64,000 nucleotides of DNA. It comes from JANQOH01 sp965201115. Its GTDB lineage: Bacteria > Pseudomonadota > Alphaproteobacteria > UBA7887. A model generated the notes under the pieces. The model searched no databases, had not been told where the DNA came from, and saw only the letters and a list, made by a program, of their open reading frames with translations. The stretch covers positions 1,178,001 to 1,242,000 of the forward strand of contig OZ241745.1 in NCBI GenBank assembly GCA_965201115.1, in the 5' to 3' direction. Positions 16,641 through 25,269 of the stretch are shown here, in pieces (position 1 is the first letter of the stretch; the number at the start of each line of letters is the position of its first letter). The position numbers and the translations under genes were made by a program.

Positions 16641-17804
16641 TCACGCGCGCGCGCCGAGCGATTCGGCGAGCGCGAACGCCTGCGCGACCGGAAGCGCGGC
16701 TATCCGGTCGTCCAGCGGGTACGCGGCGTCGCCCGGATACACGACCCAGAGACGGTCGATCCGGAGGTCGGCGAGCGCCGTCCGCATCGAGCGCGTCGCG
16801 CCGGGCGCGTCGGAAAGCTTGCATTCGAAGCCGTAACGCTTCCCGCCGCGCAGGATCAGCAAATCGAGCTCCGCGCCGCCATGCGCCGCCCAAAAATAGA
16901 CGTCGCGGGCCCCGAACGCCGATACGAGCTGTTCGATGGCGAAGCCCTCGAACGAGGCGCCCACCGCCGGATGTCCGGCAAGCTGGTTTTCGGTGGAAAG
17001 GCCGAGCAGCGCGTGGAGCAGGCCGCTGTCGCGCAGATACACGCGGGGGGCGCGTACCTGGCGCTTCTTCAGGTTCTCGTGCCACGGCGGCAACGCGCGC
17101 AGCATGTATCCGCCCGCGAGAATGTCGAGATAGCGCCGCGCCGCGCCCTGCCCCGAACCGAGCGCGCGCGCGAACTCGGCCGCGTTCCACGTCCGGCCGT
17201 GATAACGCGCCGTCATGCTCCAGAAGCGCCGGAGCGTTTCCGCGGGAACGGTAATGCCGAGCTGGGGAATGTCGCGCTCGAGAAACGTACGGATGAAATT
17301 CTCCCGCCACAGCGCCGAGCCCCTGGCCGTCGGCGCCAGCCAGGCGCGCGGAAACCCGCCGCGCAGCCACAGCTTTCGCCAAGCCTCCGGGCCGGTCTCG
17401 CTCAGGTCGAACCCGGCCAGATCGATAAGGCCGGTCCGGCCGGCCAGCGATTCGGACACGCCTTTCGCAAACGCCGGGGCGGCGCTGCCGAGCAGGAGAA
17501 AACGCGCCGGCGCGCCGGGCCGGTCCGCCAACACGCGCAGCGTCTCGAACAGGGCGGGCATGCGCTGTATCTCGTCCAGCACGACCAGGCCCTCGAGCCG
17601 GCCGAGCGCCTGTTCGGGCGCGGCCAGCCGCCGCCGGTCCACCGCCGCTTCCAGGTCGAACCACGCGCTGACCGGCTCCGCCGCCGCGAACGCGCGCGCG
17701 AGCGTCGTCTTGCCGCACTGCCGCGGCCCCGTGAGCGTGACAATGGGATGAACCGCATATGCTTCGCGGATGCGGCGCAGCGGCCCGGGGCGGGAAACGA
17801 GCAC
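16641..17804 (-). CDS. AAA ATPase with DUF4143 C-terminal domain
   Basis: A 387-aa protein with an ATPase domain that starts almost at once (LVSRPGPLRRIREAY). Walker A is GPRQCGKTT and Walker B VVLDEIQRMP. The C-terminal DUF4143 region contains GGAELDLLILRGGKRYGFECK, which fits a PD-(D/E)xK nuclease-like ELD/ECK motif. Such proteins are common, often multicopy and without an established function. The GTG at 17804 matches the compact N-terminus of the family. The start codon, the first 14 or so codons and the upstream region belong to a 214-bp tandem array, so copies of this gene's 5' end are repeated upstream. Confidence 0.8.
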   Translation of the reverse strand: MLVSRPGPLRRIREAYAVHPIVTLTGPRQCGKTTLARAFAAAEPVSAWFDLEAAVDRRRLAAPEQALGRLEGLVVLDEIQRMPALFETLRVLADRPGAPARFLLLGSAAPAFAKGVSESLAGRTGLIDLAGFDLSETGPEAWRKLWLRGGFPRAWLAPTARGSALWRENFIRTFLERDIPQLGITVPAETLRRFWSMTARYHGRTWNAAEFARALGSGQGAARRYLDILAGGYMLRALPPWHENLKKRQVRAPRVYLRDSGLLHALLGLSTENQLAGHPAVGASFEGFAIEQLVSAFGARDVYFWAAHGGAELDLLILRGGKRYGFECKLSDAPGATRSMRTALADLRIDRLWVVYPGDAAYPLDDRIAALPVAQAFALAESLGARA

Positions 17805-18506
17805 GGCAATTAACCTTGAAAATCGTCCGCTCGATGGTGGATTTTCAAGGTTTATACGCGCCCGGCCCCGATGTCGACGCCGCGCATGCGCCAAGGCGCC
17901 GAATCGCGGCGTTGCGTCATGAGCGTCCGCGCCGCGAGGGCGATGCCGGCGCGGCGACGGGCCGGGCGGCAAACGCTTCGCGGATGCGGCGCAGCGGCCC
18001 GGGGCGGGAAACGAGCACGGCAATTAACCTTGAAAATCGTCCGCTCGACGGTGGATTTTCAAGGTTTATACGCGCCCGGCCCCGATGTCGACGCCGCGCA
18101 TGCGCCAAGGCGCCGAATCGCGGCGTTGCGTCATGAGCGTCCGCGCCGCAAGGGCGGCGCCGGCGCGGCGACGGGCCGGGCGGCAAACGCTTCGCGGATG
18201 CGGCGCGGCGGCCCGGGGCGGGAGACGAGCGCGGCAATTAACCTTGAAAATCGTCCGCTCGATGGTGGATTTTCAAGGTTTATACGCGCCCGGCCCCGAT
18301 GTCGACGCCGCGCATGCGCCAAGGCGCCGAATCGCGGCGTTGCGTCATGAGCGTCCGCGCCGCAAGGGCGGCGCCGACGCGGCGACGGGCCGGGCGGCAA
18401 ACACTTCGCGGTTGCGGCGCAGCGGTCCGGGGCGGGAAACGAGCGCGGCAATTAACCTTGAAAATCGTCCGCTCGACGGTGGATTTTCAAGGTTTATACG
18501 CGCGGC
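17761..18506. repeat. 214-bp tandem array at the 5' end of the DUF4143 gene (about 3.5 units)
   Basis: Equivalent positions recur at 17761, 17975, 18189 and 18403, a period of exactly 214 bases, with only scattered point differences. Each unit holds the start region of the ATPase gene (minus strand), a 13-bp perfect inverted repeat with a 15-base loop, and about 110 bases around GTCGACGCCGCGCATGCGCC. The inverted repeats lie at 17812-17852, 18026-18066, 18240-18280 and 18454-18494, with arms AACCTTGAAAATC and GATTTTCAAGGTT. The array ends within a few bases of the coq7 stop codon. It occupies the whole gap between the two genes. Confidence 0.95.
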
Positions 18507-18509
18507 GCG

Positions 18510-19088
18510 TCAAACGCGCTCCGACAGCCCGATGGCGGCGCGGCAGCCGAGGCGGATCAGCGCCGCGATAGGCGCCGCGGCGGGCGCGTCTTCGGCGCCG
18601 GCGGCGCGGCCCGCGTCGCGATGCGCGAGTTCGTCGCCGCGGAACTCCGCCAGCGTGTCGCTCAGCGGGCCGTCCTCGCCAGCTTGCGCGTCGGTTTCCG
18701 GCTCGGCGCGCAGGCGCTCGATCTGGCGCGCGTAATGCGCCTCGATTTCGGTCTCGATCGCGACCGTACACGCCATCGCCGCGCGCGGACCGGCAAGCGC
18801 CGACGCCGCGCCGAGCGCGAAGCCCGCGGCGCGCCACAGCGGCGCCAGCGCCGTCGGCCGCACGCGATGGCGCGCGACCAGACGCTCGAACGTCTCGAGA
18901 TGCCGGCGCTCCTGCGCCGCCATCTCGCGGATCGCCCCGCCGTGCCGCGTTGCGCCGAGCACGGCGAGCTGGCCCTCGTATATGCGCGCCGCGCCGAGCT
19001 CGCCCGCGTGATCGACGCGCAACATGCGCGCCACGAGCGCCGCGCCCGACAGATCCCCCGGCAGCGGCGGCGCGCTCACGCCCGCCAT
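18510..19088 (-). CDS. coq7: Ubiquinone biosynthesis hydroxylase Coq7
   Basis: Di-iron monooxygenase for C6 hydroxylation in ubiquinone synthesis, membrane-associated, 192 aa. Carboxylate and His ligands are visible as VDHAGELGAARIYEGQ, AAQERRHLETFE, IETEIEAHY and RGDELAHRD, the usual two E...ExxH pairs. The ATG at 19088 overlaps the end of dsbB by 13 bases, so the two genes are probably co-transcribed. The gene ends only 4 bases from the 214-bp array. Confidence 0.92.
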   Translation of the reverse strand: MAGVSAPPLPGDLSGAALVARMLRVDHAGELGAARIYEGQLAVLGATRHGGAIREMAAQERRHLETFERLVARHRVRPTALAPLWRAAGFALGAASALAGPRAAMACTVAIETEIEAHYARQIERLRAEPETDAQAGEDGPLSDTLAEFRGDELAHRDAGRAAGAEDAPAAAPIAALIRLGCRAAIGLSERV

Positions 19089-19588
19089 CCCGCCGCCGCG
19101 CCCGCGGAAACGGCTGCCAGCCCCAGCGCGATCAGGCCGTTCCACGCCGCCATCGACAGCCCGAACATCGACCACGCGATCTCGTCGCAGAACACCGTTG
19201 GGGCGGAGAACACGGCGTCGCGCAGCGCGTCGATATCGCCGGCCGGAACGGCGGCGGCGGAGCACCCCTCGGCGCCGCGCCACCAGCCCTGTTCGACGCC
19301 CGCGTGAAACCCCGCGATCGCGGCGTCGGCCATGAACAGCGCGGCGCAAAGCGCGGCGAGCGCGACCGCCGCCCGGCGCGGGGCGCCGCGCCGCACCCAC
19401 AGCGCGGCGGCGACCGCCAGCGCCGCGGCGGCGGCGTAGGGAACCCGCTGCCATATGCAGAGCGGGCACGGCGCCAAGCCGCCGACATACTGGAACGCCA
19501 GCGCCGCCGCCAGCATCGCCGCCGAAGCGAGCGCCGCCAGGAGGAAATATCGTTGCGGCGGAAGCGCCGCCGCCAGCCCGCCTGTCAT
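19076..19588 (-). CDS. dsbB: Disulfide bond formation protein B
   Basis: Inner-membrane quinone reductase that reoxidises DsbA. The 170-aa product has four transmembrane segments, the first redox pair C41-PL-C44 and a periplasmic loop with C109 and C134. It lies between a DedA-family gene 18 bases upstream and coq7, which it overlaps. The pairing of a ubiquinone user with a ubiquinone maker is consistent with a shared operon. Confidence 0.92.
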   Translation of the reverse strand: MTGGLAAALPPQRYFLLAALASAAMLAAALAFQYVGGLAPCPLCIWQRVPYAAAAALAVAAALWVRRGAPRRAAVALAALCAALFMADAAIAGFHAGVEQGWWRGAEGCSAAAVPAGDIDALRDAVFSAPTVFCDEIAWSMFGLSMAAWNGLIALGLAAVSAGAAAGWRA

Positions 19589-19606
19589 GGCGCCACGATA
19601 GCACGC

Positions 19607-20200
19607 TCAGCCGAGCAACCCGACAAGCAGAAACCCGCCGAACAGCATGACGACGAACACGATGCCGAGAAGGCCGAGATGGCGCTCCACGAAGCGCCGC
19701 ACGGGCTCCCCGAACCGCCACAGCAGCGCCGCCTCGGCGAAAAAGCGCAACCCCCGCGACAGCACCGACGCAACGACGAAAACAACGGGATCGAGCGCCG
19801 CGAAGCCGCTTGCGATGGTAATGACCTTGTAGGGGAACGGCGTGATGCCGGCGCCGAAGACGATCCACGCGCCCCACTCGCCGTAGCGCGCGGCGAATTC
19901 GGCCATCTGCGCGTCGTAGCCATAGAAGGCGACGAGCGGCCGGCCCACGGCCTCCCAGAACGCGAAGCCGATGGCGTAGCCCGCCAGGCCGCCCAGCACC
20001 GACGCCGCTGTGCAGACCGCGGCGACAGTCCAGGCGCGCGCGCGGTCCGCCAGTATCATCGGGATCAGCATGATGTCCGGCGGAATCGGAAACACCGAGC
20101 TCTCGGCGAACGACACCGCCGCCAGCCACCGCATGGCGTGGCGATGGCGCGCCCATTCCATGACGCGGCCGTAGAGGCGGTCCATAAACGCTATGCGCAT
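19607..20200 (-). CDS. DedA-family membrane protein (YqaA-like)
   Basis: A 197-aa polytopic membrane protein. The motif FAESSVFPIPPDIMLIPM and the later GAGITPFPYKVITIASG are the two re-entrant signatures of the DedA/SNARE-associated family. Members act in lipid flipping and membrane homeostasis; the exact substrate here is unknown. It appears to be the first gene of a leftward group with dsbB and coq7. A 256-base spacer separates its start from the divergent thiolase gene; I see no strong promoter in it. Confidence 0.86.
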   Translation of the reverse strand: MRIAFMDRLYGRVMEWARHRHAMRWLAAVSFAESSVFPIPPDIMLIPMILADRARAWTVAAVCTAASVLGGLAGYAIGFAFWEAVGRPLVAFYGYDAQMAEFAARYGEWGAWIVFGAGITPFPYKVITIASGFAALDPVVFVVASVLSRGLRFFAEAALLWRFGEPVRRFVERHLGLLGIVFVVMLFGGFLLVGLLG

Positions 20201-20456
20201 GGGCGGGCCGTGGATCGGGAAAACGAAGAAAACGGAGAGCGGCGCCCGCGGCGCCTTGATGCGAGGAGCGCGCGCGCCGGCGCCCGGCGCTCCATCCGCG
20301 GGAAATCGAGCATAGCATGGCCGCCGGCGGCGCCCACGGCGCGCCTTCGCCGCTTGCGTGCAATTGCGCGGCGGATACGGCTAAATGCGGGAATATCCCG
20401 AATCGCGTGCGCGTGAGCGGATGCGCGCGCGAGGACAACGGAAAGGAGGCGCAACC

Positions 20457-21665
20457 ATGCCCGACGCCTGGGTTTTCGACGCCGTGCGCACGCCGCGGGG
20501 GCGCGGCAAGGCAAGCGGCGCGCTGCACGAAATCGCGCCGATCCGTCTCGCCGCCGCGGCCCTCGCGGCCATCCGCGACCGCAACGCGCTCGATACCCGC
20601 GCCGTCGACGACGTCGTACTCGGCGTCGTCGAGCCCGTGGGCGAGCAAGGCGCGGATATCGCCCGCGTGGCCGCGCTCTACGCGGGCTACGACGAATCGG
20701 TCGCCGGCGTGCAAATCAATCGCTTCTGCGCCTCGGGCCTCGACGCCGTGAACATGGCCGCAGGCCAAGTCATGGCGGGGCAGGCCGACATGGCCATCGG
20801 CGGCGGGGTCGAATCCATGTCGCGCGTGCCCATGTCGTCTTCCGGCGGCGCGTGGGCGAGCGACCCCGACGTCGCTTTCGAGACGCATTTCGTTCCGCAG
20901 GGGATTTCCGCCGACCTGCTGGCCACGCTGCACGGCTACAGCCGCGCCGACGTGGACGCGTACGCGGTGGAATCGCAGCGCCGCGCCGCGCATGCGTGGG
21001 ATTCGGGATATTTCGCCGGCAGCGTCGTTCCGGTGAACGACCCGAACGGGCTGCCCGTGCTCGAGCGCGACGAACTGCCGCGCCCCGGCACAACGATGCA
21101 GAGCCTCGCGGCGCTGGAGCCCTCCTTCGCCGCGCTCGGCGCCGAGGCGGGCTTCGACGCCGTGGCCATCGGGCGCTACCCGCAAATCGAGCGCATCGAG
21201 CACGTCCACCATGCGGGCAATTCGTCGGGGATCGTCGATGGCGCGGCGGCCGCGCTCGTCGGCTCCGCCGGGGCCGGCGCGGCGGCGGGGCTTGCGCCGC
21301 GCGCGAAAATCCGCGCCTTCGCCTCCATCGGCAGCGAGCCGACGATCATGCTCACCGGCCCTTCGGCGGCGGCGGAAAAGGCGCTCGCCCGCGCCGGCAT
21401 GACCGCGGCCGATATCGACCTGTTCGAAATCAACGAGGCGTTCGCTGCCGTCGTTCTGCGCTTCATGGAGGCGCTCGGCGCGGACCCGGACAAAACCAAC
21501 GTCAATGGCGGCGCTATCGCGATGGGCCATCCGCTCGGCGCGACCGGCGCGATGATCCTCGGAACGGCGCTCGACGAGCTCGAGCGGCGCGGGCTGTCCA
21601 CCGTTCTCGTCGCGCTATGCGTCGGCGCCGGTATGGGCACGGCCACGATACTCGAACGCCAATGA
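20457..21665 (+). CDS. Acetyl-CoA C-acyltransferase (thiolase)
   Basis: Degradative-type thiolase of 402 aa. It has the nucleophilic Cys in NRFCASGLDAVN, GHPLGATGA with the active-site His, and the second Cys in VALCVGAGMG. The ATG is preceded by AAAGGAGG. It lies 100 bases upstream of the beta-oxidation multifunctional gene, so together they form a fadA/fadB-like pair for fatty acid breakdown. The missing start-adjacent sequence and family overlap do not allow a firm choice between FadA and AtoB specificity; the neighbour favours FadA-like. Confidence 0.93.
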   Translation: MPDAWVFDAVRTPRGRGKASGALHEIAPIRLAAAALAAIRDRNALDTRAVDDVVLGVVEPVGEQGADIARVAALYAGYDESVAGVQINRFCASGLDAVNMAAGQVMAGQADMAIGGGVESMSRVPMSSSGGAWASDPDVAFETHFVPQGISADLLATLHGYSRADVDAYAVESQRRAAHAWDSGYFAGSVVPVNDPNGLPVLERDELPRPGTTMQSLAALEPSFAALGAEAGFDAVAIGRYPQIERIEHVHHAGNSSGIVDGAAAALVGSAGAGAAAGLAPRAKIRAFASIGSEPTIMLTGPSAAAEKALARAGMTAADIDLFEINEAFAAVVLRFMEALGADPDKTNVNGGAIAMGHPLGATGAMILGTALDELERRGLSTVLVALCVGAGMGTATILERQ

Positions 21666-21765
21666 CGCGCGGCCCCGACGCCGCGGCGGCGCCCGGTTCG
21701 AGACGGCATCGGCGCGGCGGCTGCCGGCCGATACCGGCGGCCCATCGCGGCGGGGGCGGCGCGGC

Positions 21766-23892
21766 ATGATCGCCTTCGACGCCGGTTCCGACGGCGTCGC
21801 CACGATACTGCTCGAGGCGTCCGGCCCGCCGGCGAGCCTGTTCGGCGGCCCCGCGCTCGATGCGCTGGAGCGCGCGGTGGAGCGCGCGCTCGCCGATGCG
21901 CGCGTGCGCGGCGTTATCCTCGCGAGCGAAACCGGCGATTTCATCCTGCGCGACGACCCCGCCGAAACGCTGGCGCTGTCCGGCCCGCGGGCCGCCTTCG
22001 ACGCCGCGATGCGCTTCCATGCCTTGACGCGCCGCATGGAGACCGGCGGCAAGCCGTTCGCCGCCGCGCTGTCCGGCTCCGCCCTCGGCGCGGGTTTCGA
22101 ACTCGCGCTGGCGTGCGGCCGGCGCTTCGCCGCCGACGCGCCGGGCGCGCGGTTCGGACTGCCGAATGCGCGGTTCGGACTGCCGCCGGGCGGCGGCGGA
22201 ACGCAGCGCCTCGCGCGCATGCTCGGCTTGCGCAAGGCCATCGAGACGTTGCTTGCGGGCGCCCGGCTCCGCGCGGCGGACGCCCTCCGCGCGGAGCTCG
22301 TGGACGATGTCGCCGCGCCCGGCGCGGAGCAGGGCGCCGCGCGCGCCTGGCTCCGCGGCGCGCCCGATCCGCGCCGGCCTTGGGACGTCCGCGGTTTCGC
22401 GATACCCGGCGGCGGCCCGTGGAGCGCCGGCGCCGGCCCCGCCCTCATCGCCGCCAACGCCCGGACGCATGCGCGCGTCCGCGGCAACGACCCCGCCGCG
22501 CGCGCCATCCTTTCCTGCGTCTATGAAGGCGCGCTCGTGGACATTTCCACGGGGCTGAAGATCGAGGCGCGGCGATTCGCCGAAGCCGCCACCGGGCGGG
22601 CGGCGCGCAACCGCGTCCGCGCGCTGTGCGTGTTCGCCTCCGACGCGCGGCGGTTCGCCCGCCGCCCGGCCGCGCCCCGCGCCGCCTTTGCCCGCGTCGG
22701 CGTGCTGGGCGCGGGCCTCATGGGCGCGGGGATCGCCGGCGCCGCGGCCCGCGCCGGGATCGACGCCGTCATGGTCGATCTCGACGCCGCGCGCGCCGAA
22801 CGCGGCAAGGCCCGCATCGCCGCCGCGATGGAGCGCATGCGCCTGCCGGCGGAGACGCGCGAACGCGCCCTCGCGCGCATCGCCGCGACCGGCGACTACT
22901 CCGCGCTCGCGGGCTGCGCGCTTGTCGTCGAGGCGGTGTTCGAAGACCGCGCGGCCAAGGCGGAGGCCACGGCGAAAGCCGAGGCCGCGCTGGCGCCGGA
23001 TGCGGTATTCGCCGCCAATACCTCCACACTGCCGATTTCCGGGCTCGCGGAGGCGAGCGCGCGGCCGGCGAATTTCATCGGCCTGCATTTCTTCTCGCCG
23101 GTCGAACGCATGAGGCTCGTCGAGATTATCCGCGGGCGCGCGACCTCCGATGCCGCGCTGGCGCGCGCGATGGATTTCGTCCGCGCGCTCGGCAAGACAC
23201 CCATCGTCGTCAACGACAGCCGGGGCTTCTACACGAGCCGCGTGTTCGGAACTTTCGTGCGCGAGGGTTTCGCCATGCTTGCCGAGGGAGTCCCGCCCGC
23301 GCTCATCGAGAACGCCGCGCGATCGGCGGGCATGCCGGTCGGCCCGCTCGCCGTGGCCGACGAAGTGTCGCTGGACCTCATGCGGGCGGTGTCGGCGCAG
23401 ACGTGCGCCGATCTGGGCGCCGCATGGGCGCCGCCGCCGGGCGAGGATGTGCTGGAAACGATGGCCGCGCGCCTGCGCCGCCCGGGGCGCAAGGCGGGCC
23501 GGGGCTTTTACGATTATCCCGAAGGCGGCGCGAAGCGCCTGTGGCCGGGGCTGGCCGAACATTTCCCGCCCGCCGCCGAAAGCCCCGCCGCCGCCGACGT
23601 CGGGCGCCGCCTGCTCTGCATCCAGGCGCTCGAGGCCGCGCGCTGTCTGGAGGAAGGCGTGCTCGAAAGCGCGGAAGATGGCGACGTCGGCTCGGTTCTG
23701 GGCTGGGGCTTCCCCGCCTTTACCGGCGGCGCGCTGGCGCTGATCGACAACACGGGCGCCGCGGCTTTCGCCGCCGCCGCGGACCGCCTCGTCCAATCCA
23801 TCGGCCCCCGTTTCGCGCCCCCCGCCCTCCTGCGCGACATGGCCGCCCGCGGCGCCCGCTTCCACCCCCCGCCGGGCGAGCCCAAGGCTTGA
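21766..23892 (+). CDS. 3-hydroxyacyl-CoA dehydrogenase / enoyl-CoA hydratase-like fusion
   Basis: A 708-aa FadB/FadJ-type protein. The N-terminal crotonase domain (about 1-180) keeps GAGFELALACG and GGGGTQRLARMLG. The dehydrogenase part has the Rossmann motif VGVLGAGLMGAGIAG at about residue 310, LHFFSPVERMRLVEI with the catalytic His, and C-terminal HCDH domains. Two oddities occur in the hydratase half. The usual FIAGADI reads FILRDDP, and the second catalytic Glu (LPE in enoyl-CoA hydratases) is N134 within an exact DNA repeat (22147-22164 and 22168-22185). The dehydrogenase should be active; hydratase activity is doubtful. Confidence 0.9.
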   Translation: MIAFDAGSDGVATILLEASGPPASLFGGPALDALERAVERALADARVRGVILASETGDFILRDDPAETLALSGPRAAFDAAMRFHALTRRMETGGKPFAAALSGSALGAGFELALACGRRFAADAPGARFGLPNARFGLPPGGGGTQRLARMLGLRKAIETLLAGARLRAADALRAELVDDVAAPGAEQGAARAWLRGAPDPRRPWDVRGFAIPGGGPWSAGAGPALIAANARTHARVRGNDPAARAILSCVYEGALVDISTGLKIEARRFAEAATGRAARNRVRALCVFASDARRFARRPAAPRAAFARVGVLGAGLMGAGIAGAAARAGIDAVMVDLDAARAERGKARIAAAMERMRLPAETRERALARIAATGDYSALAGCALVVEAVFEDRAAKAEATAKAEAALAPDAVFAANTSTLPISGLAEASARPANFIGLHFFSPVERMRLVEIIRGRATSDAALARAMDFVRALGKTPIVVNDSRGFYTSRVFGTFVREGFAMLAEGVPPALIENAARSAGMPVGPLAVADEVSLDLMRAVSAQTCADLGAAWAPPPGEDVLETMAARLRRPGRKAGRGFYDYPEGGAKRLWPGLAEHFPPAAESPAAADVGRRLLCIQALEAARCLEEGVLESAEDGDVGSVLGWGFPAFTGGALALIDNTGAAAFAAAADRLVQSIGPRFAPPALLRDMAARGARFHPPPGEPKA

Positions 23893-23949
23893 CGCGCGCG
23901 CCCAAGCGGCGCATAATTCGCTCGTGCCCCCACGATGGGAGAAACGACC

Positions 23950-24198
23950 ATGCCTGATTTCGCAAGCAAACCGAAACGCCAACGGTGGAGTGGGAAGGCT
24001 TGGCGCCGCGAGTTCGCGGCCGGGCTGGCCGCGCTGCTTGCCTACGCGCCGTTTTCTCCGCCCGCGAAGCCGGATCACGCCACGGCCAGCGACGCCCTGC
24101 GGTCCGACTGGGAGCGGATCGGCGCCGATTTCCGAGCCGTCATCGACCGCGGACTCGAAACCGGCAATGCTCCGAGGCAACCCGTCTCCGACCGCTAA
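23950..24198 (+). CDS. Small conserved-looking protein, 82 aa, unknown function
   Basis: Starts MPDFASKPKRQRWSGKAWR at an ATG with GGGAG upstream. A basic N-terminus is followed by a short hydrophobic stretch (FAAGLAALLAYAPF) and an acidic amphipathic tail (ALRSDWERIGADFRAVIDRG). It may be a small membrane-associated protein. I do not recognise a family. It precedes the NYN-domain gene by 47 bases on the same strand, though base composition changes between the two. Confidence 0.5.
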   Translation: MPDFASKPKRQRWSGKAWRREFAAGLAALLAYAPFSPPAKPDHATASDALRSDWERIGADFRAVIDRGLETGNAPRQPVSDR

Positions 24199-24245
24199 CG
24201 AACAGATGCCGCAACGAGCAACGCAGGAAACCGGGAGAAGTGACC

Positions 24246-25109
24246 ATGCTCAAGCCGACAGACATATCGACAACCCGTTTGGCTGTATTGATCGACTGCG
24301 ACAACGCCCGGCCATCCGCCATCGGCGGTGTAATAGCCGAAGCGGCGAAGTACGGTGGGGTAACCGTGCGCCGCGGATACGGCGATTGGACGACGGCGGA
24401 GATGGCGCAATGGAAGAAGGAGTGCCATGCCAATTCCATACAACCTATCCAGCAATTTCGCTACACAAAGGGCAAGAACGCAACCGACAGCGCGCTGATT
24501 ATCGATGCGATGGACCTGTTGCATGGCGGGCGCGTCGAGGGTTTCTGCATCGTGTCGAGCGACAGCGATTTTACCCGGCTCGCAACGCGGATCAGGGAAC
24601 AGGGCATGTTCGTCATGGGTGTGGGCAAGTCGCAAACGCCGAAACCCTTCGTGCAAGCATGCGTTGTGTTTGCCCGAGAGGATGACCTTGTTCAAGATAG
24701 TACGCAAGGCGCCGACGTCCGAAGACAGCAACGAGGAGGAGAGACAACCCGGATCGTTGAAGAGACGGCGGAAGGAAATGAGAAATCGGAAGAGAGCGAC
24801 GGCGACGTCTCCGTACCTCCCGAATGGCCTCCGATTGTCCAGCAAGCGATCGCCAAATTGGAAGAAGGGGAAGAGAACGTAGGCAATGGCTGGGTGTCGC
24901 TTTCCGGGGTCGCGAATTATATTCGCAACATTCGGTCGAGTTTCGACACTCGTACCTACGGCGCGAAAAATCTATCGACACTGGTAAAGACCCGCCCCGA
25001 TCTTTTCTCGACCAAAGGATGGAAAAACAAGGGCGCGTCGCATATAGAGATAAGGATGGCGGCCTGCTCCCCCGCAGCAGTTTCCGGAGCCGAGCCGCGA
25101 AAATCATGA
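24246..25109 (+). CDS. NYN-domain RNase-like protein with C-terminal LOTUS/OST-HTH
   Basis: A 287-aa protein. The NYN (PIN-like) nuclease domain has acidic residues in AVLIDCDNARPS, DSALIIDAMDLL and IVSSDSDFTRLATRIREQG. An acidic linker (about 165-200) leads to a LOTUS/OST-HTH-like domain (WVSLSGVANYIRN, KNLSTLVKTRPDLFSTK). This is the LabA/DUF88-type layout, thought to bind and cleave RNA. The ATG follows a GGGAGAAG ribosome-binding site. Its AT content, codon use and frequent AAA/GAA codons differ sharply from its neighbours, which suggests recent transfer. The start and both domains are intact. Confidence 0.85.
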   Translation: MLKPTDISTTRLAVLIDCDNARPSAIGGVIAEAAKYGGVTVRRGYGDWTTAEMAQWKKECHANSIQPIQQFRYTKGKNATDSALIIDAMDLLHGGRVEGFCIVSSDSDFTRLATRIREQGMFVMGVGKSQTPKPFVQACVVFAREDDLVQDSTQGADVRRQQRGGETTRIVEETAEGNEKSEESDGDVSVPPEWPPIVQQAIAKLEEGEENVGNGWVSLSGVANYIRNIRSSFDTRTYGAKNLSTLVKTRPDLFSTKGWKNKGASHIEIRMAACSPAAVSGAEPRKS

Positions 25110-25269
25110 CTCGCCGCGTGACGGAGCGCGCCCATTAAGTATCGCGCGAACGGGCTCTTCACCAACCGACGCGTCGCGCCATACTCCACCCGGCCTGCGG
25201 CCGGAGGCAATCGACCGGGCGTCGGTACTGCGGCCGGATCGGGCAGAGCGACCGGCCCTGCAACCGCCG

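Noticed and set aside
16641..18023. DUF4143 gene start further upstream (460 aa form)
   Set aside because: The extra N-terminus would be translated through the inverted repeat and array; family members start close to the P-loop.
17761..18506. CRISPR array
   Set aside because: Repeat unit is 214 bp and continuous without unique spacers; no cas gene.
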